A stretch of DNA of 64,000 bases from Balanoglossus misakiensis (taxonomy: Eukaryota; Hemichordata). The notes under the pieces were generated by a model, which worked only from the letters and a program-made list of their open reading frames with translations, was not told where the DNA came from and made no database searches. Of the stretch, positions 40,552 to 52,800 are shown one piece after another (positions within the stretch are counted from its first letter, which is position 1; every line of letters starts with the position of its first letter). The stretch covers positions 6,262,001 through 6,326,000 of the forward strand of contig CM082581.2 in the NCBI GenBank assembly GCA_040954595.2, in the 5' to 3' direction. A program made the translations under genes and the position numbers.

Positions 40552-43500
40552 TTAACGAGGAATACCCCTTCCCCTACCCCTGGGCATACCCGGTTGATTG
40601 CCCCCCGACTGAGGATTCTTGACAGTTTCGTCTACAGAGAGAATAAGACAGGCTGCTTCTGACGCTGCCGTGATAGCATTCATTTTCACTATGGCCGGTT
40701 CCCACACAAACGCGTCCATATTGTTGGCTATGTCTTCAGTGTTAATGTCGACGCCGTACCATGTACCACCTAAAAAACATGGAGAGGAAAAATCAACGAA
40801 TGACCAAGTGAAGGTTGCGCAATATGTTTGTGACAAAAAGAAATCCACAAATGAAAAATTTCACCATGCAAAAAGGAACGCTTTTGCAAGCGGTCATCTC
40901 AACATACCTTGCGAATGTTTCTGTCTCAGTTTGTTAAGTATATTTGTGGCGTCAAAGCCAGCGTTGTCGCACAGCTGCCTGGGTATACACTCCAGCGCCT
41001 TGGCCATGGCTCCTGCCAAGATCTGCTCTTTGCCCGCTATCGTGCGGGAGTAGTCGCGTAAATATTTACTCAGTTCCATTTCTATGGCACCACCGCCTGC
41101 AAAGTTGATCAAAGTAAAATCATGAAATTCATCACTAATACAAGCACAATATTTGTCAATAACAATACAGTGATGACAATGCTTGGAGCTGAGCAACGAT
41201 TGGGCAGTGGTAATTTATGTAATATTGAGTGCACACCACGAAAAATGTCCAAATTCTCTATCATTCTGAAAGGTACACACTTCGATTTATTACCTGCAAC
41301 AACCGAATCATTCTTGATAGCTCTCCTGACAATCATGATGGCGTCGTGCAGGGATCTCTCCGTCTCGTCGATGAACTGCTCGGCGCCACCTCGGAGAATC
41401 AGGGTGCAGGTCTTGGCCTGCGGGCAGCCTCGGAACATATTGTACCTCTCTCCGCCGATCTGCTGCTCGTTGAAGCTCTCACAGCGGCCCAGGACGTCGT
41501 CGGTGAGGCTCTCCACCGACGTCTGTATGGCGCCACCGCACGCCTTCATGGTGCGCTTCAGATCCTCCTCCGGCACGCGACCGGCACAGAACAAGTCCCT
41601 GATGCAAAAAAAATGTACAGCAAGCGCGTTAGTCAATTTGGCTGCAACAATGGGTACTTATGGAAACTCTGCACATTTCAAGAACAGATGTCCTTCGCTT
41701 AGCCGGAGATTCACCCACTTTTGAAATGTTGGCACCTCCTAGCAAAATGCCAGGGGAGGGGCGGGGGGGGGGGGGGGGGGGGGGGGAGCAGCGCCCCTTA
41801 AAATGATGTCACTCACATGTTGGGTATAGTACGTTCCCACTTTCCAGAGTGGAATTCCCCCCAAAATTTTTCGAAGTTACTCACCTATCGGCAAACCACT
41901 GGGTTGCAACATCACCAATGGGAAGTTTAGACAGGACTACTTTCGCGCCACTGTCGTAGATTTTCTGTAATTTGTCGTATAAGATGGACCACTCTGCATC
42001 GACTACAGCTTGGTATTCCTGTTCAAAGACAAAAAATAAATACACATTCAAAGTTTTTACTCAGTGAAGGAGATGCTCAAATTAAAATAGCAAGCTTGTG
42101 TATCATCAGGCACTGGACTTGGGTTGGTGTGTTGCTCAGTGATTTTCCCACTTCCCATTCTCAGATTCCTCACCTCTACATTATCCAGCCTAATCTCAGC
42201 ATTATCCCTCTCTGCTTTCAGTTCTAGTTCCACGTTGAGCAACGCTATCTTGGGATTGTCGTACGTCTTAGGCTGCATCTCAAAGCCAGCATAGGAGAAG
42301 GTCTTCTTGAAAGCAACTCCGGCAACAAGCATAGAATCCTATGGGGAGAGAGAGCAGAATAAGACATGTGTTAGTACATTCCGTGATACCATTGTTGAAA
42401 AGTCTGCATAAAAAACAACAAACAAATACAGTACACACCAGAGATGACTTCTTTCATGATGAAAACTATTCCAAAGTTGTCACAAAATGCAAAATTCTTA
42501 TCGCCTAAAAGTATCCCACTTCGGAGTTGTTACTTGAGGGCGCCCTTCACAGGCAGCGCCCTCAAGTGACAACACTTCCAGTACATGCAACCAAGCAACA
42601 TCATACAACCTCACCTCTAATGCACCACCAGTGACTTTTTTGATGCCAATCATATCCAATGGTAGGAGTTCATCTAGGGACATCACGGCTTCCACTACCA
42701 TCTTCGAAAAGAATTCCTTGTGGGCGGCTACTAGCTTGGAGCTTAGCGTTGTCGAAGCACACTTTTCTAACAATTCACGAAGTTTCCTGGACGGAGACAC
42801 AAAGGCAATATCACCATTGGAAATATGGGAGTCCGTTGAGGAAAACCTCAGAATACAAGATTATAAAATGTAACTGAACACTCCCATCAAGACAGTTACA
42901 GCCACTAGCAAAACTTGGACTCAGAAAAATATGGCACACAATGGTTCTATCAGCCTGTATTTTCATAAAATTAATTTCGCCGTTGTGAAAATGTACCAGT
43001 CAAATGACTTGCCAATTGAACATTACTTACTCTTTGTCATCTTTCTTTATTTTGATTGAGATTTCGTTGATTTTATCCAACAGCAGCATTGTGGCCTTCC
43101 TGTAGGCTCTAACAATGACCTGGGGATGGACATTCTCTTCAATGAACGGCTTGGCCTGTTTCAGAAACTCGGCTGTCAACATGGTGACCGTTGTGGTGCC
43201 ATCGCCAACCTGCAAGAGATTTTACTTCAGTCAGATAGCTGTTCCTCGACTCTTTGGCAATTTAATTTCTCTTGGTGATATACATATCTGAAATCACCGA
43301 TTACTTCCATATCTATTCATTCTGTTGCCGCAATACTATGTATTGAGGTTGACAGGACAGAAAGGCTCTGATCATGCAGGGCTAAAATTTACGGATACTT
43401 AAATGTTGTATGTTCCCCAACTATGGTAAAAGTTAGTGAAAACTGATACCGACTCTCTAAGGAAACAACCGTGGCATGCGATTGGTGCTGTTGTACCACT

Positions 43501-45056
43501 AAGACAGTGGACACGTATACCAAGACATAACCATGGCAGTTGATCTACCACAAGCGTAACGCCAAGGAAAGCACAGGGTAGCTGTTCTCAGCTGACTAAC
43601 TTGTGGAGTATGGCGAAAATTGGCGACATCGTCAAAAGTTTACAATGTACACCTCTCTGGCAAGACAAATGATTGTGATCGTTTTTTTTGTGATTAAAAA
43701 ACAATTTTTAAGTGTTATACTGTACTCACTTCAGCATCTTGCGATTTGGCTATTTCCACCAGAGTTTTAGCTGCTGGATGTACAACATCCAGCAACTTCA
43801 AAATGGTTGCGCCATCATTGGATATTGTAACCTTGCCTTTAATCAAAGAGTTAGAAAAATGTGATTAATTAGTATTTGCATAACACAAAAGATCTAATGA
43901 TTAATGGAAATGTTCAAGCAAACAAATACGGGACTTCTGTTTCAGTATCGAAAATAATGTCAAATCAAAAGTCGTTCCCTCAAAACCAAGCCATTTCTGT
44001 GCATTTCAGAGGAAAACTCTTCCTTGACGCTTTTGGGATGTGGTTTGAATTCGGGGTATCTATACTTGTGATTATCCCGAACTAAACAATTTGGGAAATT
44101 GTTGCTGCATTAACAATTCAATGGAATGAGCACAAGAGAAATGTAACTTACCACCACCATCGACGATTAATTTGTCCATCCCACGTGGACCTAGAGTGGT
44201 TCGGACAGCATCGGCAATCACCTGACATGCTCTTATGTTGCTAACTATCTGTGATTTGCCCTGTGAAGCCTCAGTCCCGTCCTTGAGGAGGATGATTGCT
44301 GGTTGCTACGAGAAACAAACATTATTTTCATTGTCAGTTGAATTATCACATTCCAAAGCATATATACACATATCATGCAAATATTTTGACATCCCTGGGC
44401 CTCGTCCATTTCGTCTGAGATGACATGATCGTGTATTTGTGTACATCACTTGGTAGGACAGGAAGCAAGGGGTATTGGAGATCGACATTGTCAAGTTTCA
44501 CCATGTTGTACTTTCTGAATGGCGCTTCACACAAATCGTCGTATTCCTTTAAAAGTTCAGTTTAGGTAAAAAAAACACAATGTAACATGGACCCGTAAAA
44601 TGGAAATTGCTTTCAGCTGACTTGAAGTGTCATTTTGAAATTTGACAGCTAGCTGCTTGTTGTAATTGGATTGAAAAAACTGTAAAACAATGACGCAACC
44701 CAATATTATTTGTGAATTTGTCAATATTGCGACTTTGTGAAGCACAAATACACATACAGCGTTGACATAGTGTTTATACACCACTGCTTATTCGTCTCGA
44801 TCTCGGACACCTGGCTTAAGTTCAGAAACCAGTACATGTACATGTATTCACACGATCATGCCATCTCATGGGCGAAACTGTCGGGAAACGCCTTAAAATA
44901 ACCCCCATGGCGACGATTGTAGCCTAAATGCAAACTGCAATCAAATATTAACGAATTAATAAAGGTTTCCCTCCATTAACCGGTCAGTTCCGAGGCAGTG
45001 AAACACCGATGAAATTGGATATAAAAATATTTCGAAGGTACACTACTTACCATCAT
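40552..45056 (-). CDS. CCT7: CCT7, T-complex protein 1 subunit eta, ten coding exons
   Basis: Exons: 45051-45056, 44152-44305, 43730-43836, 43031-43209, 42615-42786, 42174-42338, 41885-42018, 41294-41598, 40908-41096, 40552-40769; 1,629 nt, 542 aa against 543 in human. Exon 1 encodes only MM, and the next exon begins [17 protein letters not shown]. Chaperonin motifs are all present: [31 protein letters not shown], the nucleotide loop [11 protein letters not shown] (about 90-100), [69 protein letters not shown] and the C-terminal GGTWYGVDI. The product is one of eight subunits of each cytosolic TRiC/CCT ring, which folds actin, tubulin and WD40 proteins with ATP. The tail ends in GRGRGIPR. Gene intact; assignment near certain. 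Confidence 0.97.
41763..41786. repeat. G24 homopolymer in a CCT7 intron
   Basis: An uninterrupted run of about 24 G lies in the intron between exons 7 and 8 of the CCT7 transcript order (left of 41885). On the transcribed RNA it reads as C24. Assembly errors are common at such runs, so the length is approximate. Confidence 0.85.
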
Positions 45057-45077
45057 TTTGAAACTATGGCGGAATTC

Positions 45078-45092
45078 ACTTCCCAGAATGCA
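45078..45092 (+). promoter_or_regulatory. ZNF143/THAP11-type motif just upstream of the CCT7 start codon
   Basis: ACTTCCCAGAATGCA, 22 bp from the CCT7 ATG, contains TTCCCAGAATGC, the core of the ZNF143/THAP11 site that is frequent at promoters of housekeeping genes. The short 5' UTR places it at or next to the start site. Binding is inferred from motif only. Confidence 0.45.
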
Positions 45093-45099
45093 AAGCGCG

Positions 45100-46130
45100 T
45101 GGCCTGAAAGCGATGTCCGGTTGAAATTTTTCAATGAAACTTGCATTTTACGTAATATCTCGGTCACTTGACGGTTAAAAATTATCGTAATTTAAATATA
45201 TGTATATCCTTTGATACAACTCTTTTGTGTAATATAATTTTGGAAATTACAGTGAATGACCCTCTTGGGGAATCCCTTACTTGAGTAAACAAGATACAAA
45301 CACATGTACTACTGGGGAATCCCTTCGTCGACGCGCGGTGTCTTCCCAGTCTGTTAAAAATAGGTGTTTGCCGTCTAACACAAAAATCTCCAGGAAAAAA
45401 CTGAACTGCATCTAGGTACGGCGACGCGTCTTTTATATACGCAGCACAGTATTCATCTGATTTAATCAGGCATTGGGCGTTACACGGCCTACACCACGCC
45501 GGAAACATAAACCTGTAGTACCTGCTGTACCTGTAACACAGCTAGGGCGATGGCCAGCTTCTTGTCTGTCACACCGATTCTATGCATCCAAAGAGAGTTG
45601 GCTTTATGTACCGGTAATATTCTTGCAACATTTATTGAATAACACACGGAAAAGCTTTGTACACAACGCATTTCAGCTATATAAAAGGGTAGCAAATATA
45701 TATGTACATAACTGCAGTAACTGTAGCGTTTTCCGCCTTCTTTTGGCATTTTGACGATATCTAGGCCTTCTTTGGACATTTTGACGATATATTTTTTCGC
45801 AAACCCAACAGAAAAAAACAAGAGCTACAATTATTGCAGCTAATATGTACAGTGTTCTCTGAAGTTGTCCGGCCAGCTCAAGTGGCCGGATTTACATTTT
45901 ATTCGCCATCCGTGCGGAACGATGCTTTTTCCCGTTTGTTAATGAAAGTGAGTTCTTCTATAGCGCACGTATCCATACTTGTGCGCAAGGCCCTTATAAT
46001 AAAATACTTATCTCTAAATTATCTAAGAATAGTTCCATTCAATTCCCATGGAAGCAAAGAACAGCTCACATGTGCAGGCGAAATTAGCATAGCAGAGCTA
46101 AACACCGTGACACACTGCCACTGGTCTTTG
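45100..46130. other. Intergenic sequence between CCT7 and the SLC16 pair
   Basis: No exon or RNA gene is recognisable. Short direct repeats occur near 45745-45790, where a TTTTGACGATAT(C/A)T phrase appears twice with CTTC(T)TTTGG(A/C)CATT before it. Open frames at 45489-45821 and 45834-46370 have no supporting splice or codon signals; the second overlaps the SLC16 last exon on the other strand. Confidence 0.45.
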
Positions 46131-46177
46131 ACGCCCTCAGCATCACATTCAGACATACTTGTCTTCGTTCCACAAGT

Positions 46178-48710
46178 TCATTCGATTTCAGTTTGCGCTG
46201 CTTTATTATCAAACGATAAACTTCCTCTTCCGCTTGCAAATTCTGGTCCAACTATTACCAGCCCGATTTCATTGTTATCCCGTTTATCTTGTCGTCTATT
46301 ACTCCTACTGTTAACGATAGGTCCTCCAATTAGCATAAGAGCACCAGCAGCGATAAGACAAACACCGTAGAAGTAGAAGGAGTTGTTGTAATCACCTGTG
46401 ACGTCATATATAAAACCTGCCAATTTCAAGCATACATCAAGTGTTAGCATGAAGTAGTCGTTCAAGTTCAAGTTAGAGCAGGTACATGGCACGCCCTATT
46501 AAATAGTGGTAACTAATTTCAACTTTCGAAGGCAAATTATTGTGTATGTTTCCGCCCGCCTTTAATGGCCAATGTGTTATCCGCACCTCAATAAACGTGT
46601 CTTCATTCGAGAAACGGTCCGTTTGAATGTAAATTTGTGAAAAATGTGCAAAAAGTACTGTACCATGGATCTTTAAATATAGGTTGTCTAAGGACGTCAT
46701 GTACTTATGTAACACGCTTGTACTTCTAACTCACCTGCGCATACAGGCCCCACCAAACCACCCGTAGCGTCGAACGGCATGCATAGACTAAGGGCAGCTG
46801 TCAGCTCCGCGCTATCCACCATATCTCTCAGCACATGAACGTACGCTAACAGAAAAGTACCGGCAAAGAATCCCAAAACGAAAGCGTAGACAAGGTAGGA
46901 TGTGTACGTCGTTGACAGGGCACTCAGTACGTGTGTAAGCCCGCCAATGAAAAGACTAAGCCCAAATATATGTGCACTGGTTGCATGAAAGTGCAGCATT
47001 ACAGGCAAAGATAGGCGACCAATAATTGACCCGATTCCGAGTGCGGATGCAACCCAAGAAATCTCTAGTGGAGTTCCGATATTCCAGGCCTGTGCTCGAG
47101 CTATCACGTGTACTGGCGAGCCAAAGTAACCCAACCCCATTCCGAACGCAGACAAACACTGAACAGCAAGGAAGGGGTGCTTGACATAAAGACCGCAGTC
47201 GCACAAGCGCGAGAATTTCCTCATTACTGCGTAAGCAAATGAATTTCGTTGATCAGTCGGCGACTTTTCTGGTTTGTTACCATGGTTATTAGCGTTGCAC
47301 ACGATTCTTGGTCTTCTGTATAGAGCAGCAGATATGAACATGTTGGCATTTATTGCGGCGAATACAAACACTGCCCCCCTCCAGCCGTACACGTCAATCA
47401 ACACTTGCAACAACGGCGGTAAAATGAAGACACCAATTCCAGAACCCGTAATTGCTATGGCGTTTGCGAACGCGTACCTCTTTTTAATGTAGAGAGCTAT
47501 TATTCCCACAGCCGGCGGAATCACAAGTCCATAACCCAGACCTAAAATAAACAAAAACGAAAACATAAAATTTACTGAAAATTCAGTGTTGTGCCAAGAA
47601 ATGAGTTGGGTTTTACATGGAAAACGGTTTTCCCTTATGAACTTATTTCCCTTATTCCCTTATTGATATTTATTTTGTTTATTACAACTCACCAACGAGA
47701 ATACCAAGACTTAAATACAAGAAATCCACATTCGGAGAAAGGGCACTCAGGATATAACCAATTGAGGACATCGTTGTACCAATAAGAACTGTCGCGCGAT
47801 GGCCTAATTTCTTCACACACACGTTCGCCATAGGAGCTGAGAGACAGGAGGTAAATTTGGAATTATATCATATTGTGACAGAACTGCCTCTTTTGAAGAC
47901 AGATAGGCGTGTATATCTAGCTGTGGAAAGACAGATAGATAGAGAGTCATCAGTCAAACGTATGTCCTACCTACGCCCCCATGTGTCCACGGGGACTGGT
48001 TATGCGGAAAGTATCGATACTTTATTAAAAGGTGTTTTGCTTCTGAGATCGAAAATTCTTCATCGTGAACTGTGACTGTCTATCATTTGAAATTCTGTTG
48101 CTAGGAGGACTTGCTCGAGGGTTAGCATACACACGCCACATTTGCTGGCCTTCCCTCGGCGTGATTAGGCCAAATAAAAAAAATTATGTGCTGTTCCGAT
48201 TACAGTTTTTTTAACTTGAAAAATAGGGTAAGTAGGTAGTAGGTAGAGATTGTTTTCATTTTGCTTTCTTTACCATATCTTTGGCCGCCGTAGTGTATAT
48301 GAATGACGTCATAGTTCTTGCGTAGTTCTCGCAATTTTTATAAATTTTGTTTGTTTGAAATCGTTATTTTTACTTCCGGTTTACGAAGCTCTAAAAAGTT
48401 CAGGATCGGCAGGCTGAAATTGGGGTAGGTCGGGTAATCGGAACAGCGCATATTTTTTTTTCTTATTTGGCCTATAATTACCATGAAAGAGTAGTTGACA
48501 CTTACCGGCACCAAATGATAACGAACACATCAATGCTAGAACTCCGGACGCACGGGACGAACTCACATCGAAGTATTGCTGCACGGCGACAAGGAGAGGT
48601 CCTATCGCTTGAACGACACCGTACGCAAAGATGCAACATATGTGGCTGCCGAGGACCACTAACCAACCCTCGATGCCGCCGTCCGCAACGGTTCCTTCCC
48701 CGTGTTCCAT
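46178..48710 (-). CDS. SLC16/monocarboxylate-transporter-like MFS protein, copy A
   Basis: Exons: 48506-48710, 47693-47836, 46735-47541, 46178-46416; introns all phase 1; 464 aa. I start at the ATG encoding MEHGEGTVADGGIEGW because the upstream in-frame codon is not ATG. TM1 carries the MCT-family signature in the form DGGIEGWLVVLGSH, and TM5 carries YIKKRYAFANAIAITGSGIG, the counterpart of the conserved YFxKRRxLAxGxAxAG motif. Twelve hydrophobic segments are visible, with a long charged loop between TM6 and TM7 (RRPRIVCNANNHGNKPEKSP) and a cytosolic C tail. Family members carry monocarboxylates, aromatic amino acids, thyroid hormone or creatine across the plasma membrane; the substrate here is unknown. 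Intron 1 contains a MITE. Copy B lies 3.6 kb to the right. Confidence 0.88.
48168..48472. mobile_element. MITE (about 305 bp) with long terminal inverted repeats, in intron 1 of SLC16 copy A
   Basis: The left end GGCCAAATAA, A-run, TATGTGCTGTTCCGATTAC matches the inverse of the right end GTAATCGGAACAGCGCATA, T-run, CTTATTTGGCC: inverted repeats of about 37 bp. Both ends abut TA (GATTA before, TATAATTA after), as expected for a TA target duplication of a Tc1/mariner-type element. The paralogous intron of copy B (around 52045-52055) lacks the block entirely and reads GTGATTAACCCATGAAAG, an empty site. There is no transposase frame inside, so the element is non-autonomous. Confidence 0.8.
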
Positions 48711-49399
48711 GTTAAGCGACGCCAAGAATATGACGAATACCTATGACTGATTCCTTAAATGTCGCATACACAGTCCCTGTGTACATATCCGTCAAGTACG
48801 GATATGTCGTATGCGATAAGTCGTGTCACTCGGTACTTGGGGGTCAGTAGCTAAAGTGCCATTGAAAATGGAGAACCTTGATTTTATGTAAAGTTACGCA
48901 TTCTTCAATACGCACCACTAAACGTCGTCTCTGTCGACACTGTAAACCGCCATTGTTTTTCTGTTACGCCCGCATAGCGAATACTTTCCGTTGGATAATG
49001 TCATTTGCCCCACGTCATTTTGAAAACCGGGCCGATGTGTGGTGATCTATGATGGCTGACATAGGTGGGTAAATGGTCAGACATTATTGTATTAAATATA
49101 AAAGAATTCCCCACTGTATCCATTCGTCCTTACACATGCAAACAAACAAATTAGCATGATCGCATATTTAATCGGTACCAATTGTCATTGTATTCGTAAT
49201 ACAATACAAACTGCTTGCGTAACAAAGAATGTGTTATAGGACACCTTGAAAACGCAACTCTTTAATGTCCCTCCTAACATCATGCGTATGACCTATACGT
49301 TAGTCTCGGATACCCGCTCGCCTCTTTCATTTCCATAATTCCTTAAAGCGGCAATAATTATTGGTACCGATTATCGGGCTTGTGCCCCTATTGGTATTG

Positions 49400-49745
49400 T
49401 TGGAATTTTTCTATATTCCGTCTCTTCTTCTTCTTCTTCTTCCGAGATTTTCGGCCAGGTAGATCTGTAATAACGCAGCACCTACGGGGCTGAAACTTGG
49501 CAGGGTGATAGGTGCCAATGAGTAGACGTGCAGTGGCTCGTGAATATTTAATTAGTATTTAAGAACCTTGATGACATCGGCCGTGTATAATCGTATTATA
49601 CATGCATATGCCTTAAACCTCCTCTTGTTACAGTACTACAGTCATGAATTTTGTGTACGTGGGTACCACTGCTGCCAGGACCTGACACAAATATTTTGGT
49701 AATTTTGGCAATGACCTTTGACCTATTTCTGGTACATTCTTTAGA
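49400..49745. repeat. Dispersed-repeat-like insertion at the right edge of duplication unit A
   Basis: After a CTT-rich simple tract near 49424-49443 comes a stretch with GGCCAGGTAGATCTGTAATA and GGGGCTGAAACTTGGCAGGG, ending near GGTACATTCTTTAGACAGAT. It has no counterpart in unit B. The wording resembles an interspersed repeat seen widely in lancelet sequence, from memory only. A palindrome GTATAAT-CGT-ATTATAC sits near 49585-49601. No coding frame is convincing. Confidence 0.35.
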
Positions 49746-49845
49746 CAGATAGACGACAGGCAGGCAGACAGACAGACAGGCGGACAGACAGACCAACAAC
49801 CACACATTCGATACATCTGCATCATGATGGTGGGTTTTATTCAAA

Positions 49846-52800
49846 ACGCCCTCAGCTTCACTTCCTGGCAGACTTGTCCTCGTTCCACAAGTTCATTCGA
49901 GTTCAGTTTGCGCTGCTTTATTATCAAACGATAAACTTCCTCTCCCGCTTGCAAATTCTGGTCCAACTATTACCAGCCCAATTTCATTTTTATCCTCTTT
50001 ATCTTGTCGTCTATTACTCCTACTGTTAACGATAGGTCCGCCAATTAGCATAAGAGCACCAGCAGCGATAAGACAAACACCGTAGAAGTAGAAGGAGTTG
50101 TTGTAATCACCTGTGACGTCATATATAAAACCTGCCAATTTCAAGCATACATCAAGTGTTAGCATGAAGTAGTCGTCCAAGTTCAAGTTTGAGCAGGTAC
50201 ATGGCACGCCCTTATAGTGGTAACTAATTTCAACTTTCGAAGGCAAATCGAGGCTGGTGTGAAATATTCCTTTAAATATCTTCCAAGTGTCTTCGGTATG
50301 TTGGGGGTGTCATTCATTATGCCAATCTGGGACATTTCTTGATGATCAGCCTGATTTTCGGTGGCGAAGGGATGGGCTCAGAATTCGAAGTGATTATGTC
50401 TGAATTATTTTGTTTTAGGGAGGCGGCAATTATTGCGCGAGTTTACGCCTGCCTTTAATGTCCATGCTGTTATCCGCATTCGAGAAACGGACCGTTTGAA
50501 TGTAAATTTGTGAAAAATGTGCAAAAAGTACTGTACCACGGATCTTTTAAATATAGGTTGTCTAAGGACGTCATGTACTTAGGTAACACGCATCTTTCTG
50601 ACTCACCTGCGCATACAGGCCCCACCAAACCACCAGTAGCATCGAACGGCATGCATAGACTAAGGGCAGCTGTCATCTCCGCGCTATCCACCATATCTCT
50701 CAGCACATGAACGTACGCTAACAGAAATGTACCGGCAAAGAATCCCAAAACGAAAGCGTAGACAAGGTAAGATGTGTACGTCGTTGACAGGGCACTCAGT
50801 ACGTGTGTAAGCCCGCCAATGAAAAGACTAAGCCCAAATATATGTGCACTGGTTGCATGAAAGTGCAGCATTACTGGCAAAGATAGGCGACCGATAATTG
50901 ACCCGATTCCGAGTGCGGATGCAACCCAAGAAATCTCTAGTGGAGTTCCGATATTCCAGGCCTGTGCTCGAGCTATCACGTGTGCTGGCGAGCCAAAGTA
51001 ACCCAACCCCATTCCGAACGCAGACAAACACTGAACAGCAAGGAAGGGGTGCTTGACATAAAGACCGCAGTCGCACAAGCGCGAGAATTTCCTCATTACT
51101 GCGTAAGCAAATGAATTTCGTTGATCAGTCGGCGACTTTTCTGGTTTGTTACCATGGTTATTAGCGTTGCGCACGATTCTTGGTCTTCTGTATAGAGCAG
51201 CAGATATGAACATGTTGGCATTTATTGCGGCGAACACAAACACTGCCCCCCTCCAGCCGTACACGTCAATCAACACTTGCAACAACGGCGGTAAAATGAA
51301 GACACCAATTCCAGAACCCGTAATTGCTATGGCGTTTGCGAACGCGTACCTCTTTTTAATGTAGAGAGCTATTATTCCCACAGCCGGCGGAATCACAAAT
51401 CCATAACCCAGACCTAAAATAAACAAAAGCGAAAACATAACATTTACTGAAAAATTCAGTGTTGTGCCAAGAAATGAGTTGGGTTTTACATGGAAAACGG
51501 TTTTCCCTTATGAACTTATTTCCCTTATTCCCTTATTGATATTTATTTTGTTTATTACAACTCACCAACGAGAATACCAAGACTTAAATACAAGAAATCC
51601 ACATTCGGAGAAAGGGCACTCAGGATATAACCAATTGAGGACATCGTTGTACCAATAAGAACTGTCGCGCGATGGCCGAATTTCTTCACACAAACGTTCG
51701 TCATTGGAGCTGGAGGACAAGGGGGGAATTTGGGATTATATCACATTGTGCAAGAACTGCCTCTTTTGAAGACAGACAGGTGTGTGGAAAGACAGATTGA
51801 TAGATAGACAGATAGATAGATAGTCATCAGTCCAACGTATGTCCTACCTACGCCCCTATGTGTCCTCGGGGACTGGTTATGCGGAAAGTATCGATACTTT
51901 ATCAACAAGGCTTGGGTAATAAATTTAGATCTTTTGCTTCATCGTGAACTGTGATTGTATATCATTTGAAACTCTGTTGCTCGGAGGACTTGCTCGAGGG
52001 TTAGCATACACACGCAACATTTGCTGGCCTTTCCTCGACGTGATTAACCCATGAAAGAGATATTGACACCTACCGGCACAAAATGTTAAAGAACACATCA
52101 ATGCTAGAACTCCGGACGCACGAGACGAACTCACGTCGAAGTATTGCTGCACGGCGACTATGAGTGGTCCTATCGCTTGAAAGACACCGTATGCAAAGAT
52201 GCAACATATGTGGCTGCCGAGGACCACTAACCAACCCTCGATGCCGCCGTCCGCAACGGCTCCTTCCCCGTGTTCCATGTTCAGCGACGCCACTAATACC
52301 TATGACTGGTTCCTTAAAATTCGCATACACAGTCCCTGTACATATCCAGTACGGATATGTCGTATGCGATAGGTCGTGTTACTCGGTACTAGGGGGTCAG
52401 TAACCTTAAGTGCCATAGAAAATGAAGAACCTTGATTTTATGTAAAGTTACGCATTCTTCAATACGCACCACTAAACGTCGTCTCTGTCGACACTGTAAA
52501 CCGCCAGTCGTCTCTGTCGTAACTGTAAATCGCCATTGTTTTTCTGTTACGGCCGCATAGCAAATACTTTCCGTTGGATAATGTCATTTGCCCCACGTCG
52601 TTTTGAAAACCGGGTTGATGTGTGTGGTGATCTATGTTGACTGACATAGGTGGGTAAATGGCCAGACATTATTGTATTAAATTGAAAAGAATTCCCCACT
52701 GTACAGAACCATTCGTCCTTACACAAGTACACACGAACAAAAAAATAGCATGGTCATATATTCAATCGGTACCAATTGTCATTGGTAATACCAATACAAA

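Larger units (their letters stand above)
46131..49360. repeat. Left unit of a recent tandem segmental duplication (SLC16 copy A)
   Basis: 46131-49360 is homologous along its whole length to 49846-52945, including introns, 3' flank and about 650 bp of 5' flank. Exon sizes are identical in the two units (205, 144, 807 and 239 nt). Differences are scattered substitutions plus three larger indels: the MITE here, a block of about 185 bp in the copy B intron 3, and a repeat-rich insertion at the right edge of this unit. The 5' flank keeps a perfect inverted repeat ACATATCCGT-5 nt-ACGGATATGT at 48783-48807, shortened in the spacer in copy B. Confidence 0.9.

Noticed and set aside
43480-43600. Possible H/ACA or C/D snoRNA in a CCT7 intron, since chaperonin genes often host them
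   Set aside because: Only a 5-bp hairpin is visible; there is no convincing H box/ACA pair and no C/D box pair on the host strand.
45834-46370. Plus-strand 178-aa open frame
   Set aside because: It overlaps the last exon of SLC16 copy A in antisense and has no matching frame retained in copy B.
48466-48725. SLC16 start codon further upstream (frame MASLNMEHG)
   Set aside because: The upstream codon is TTG in copy A and GTG in copy B, so the first true ATG (MEHGEG) was used.
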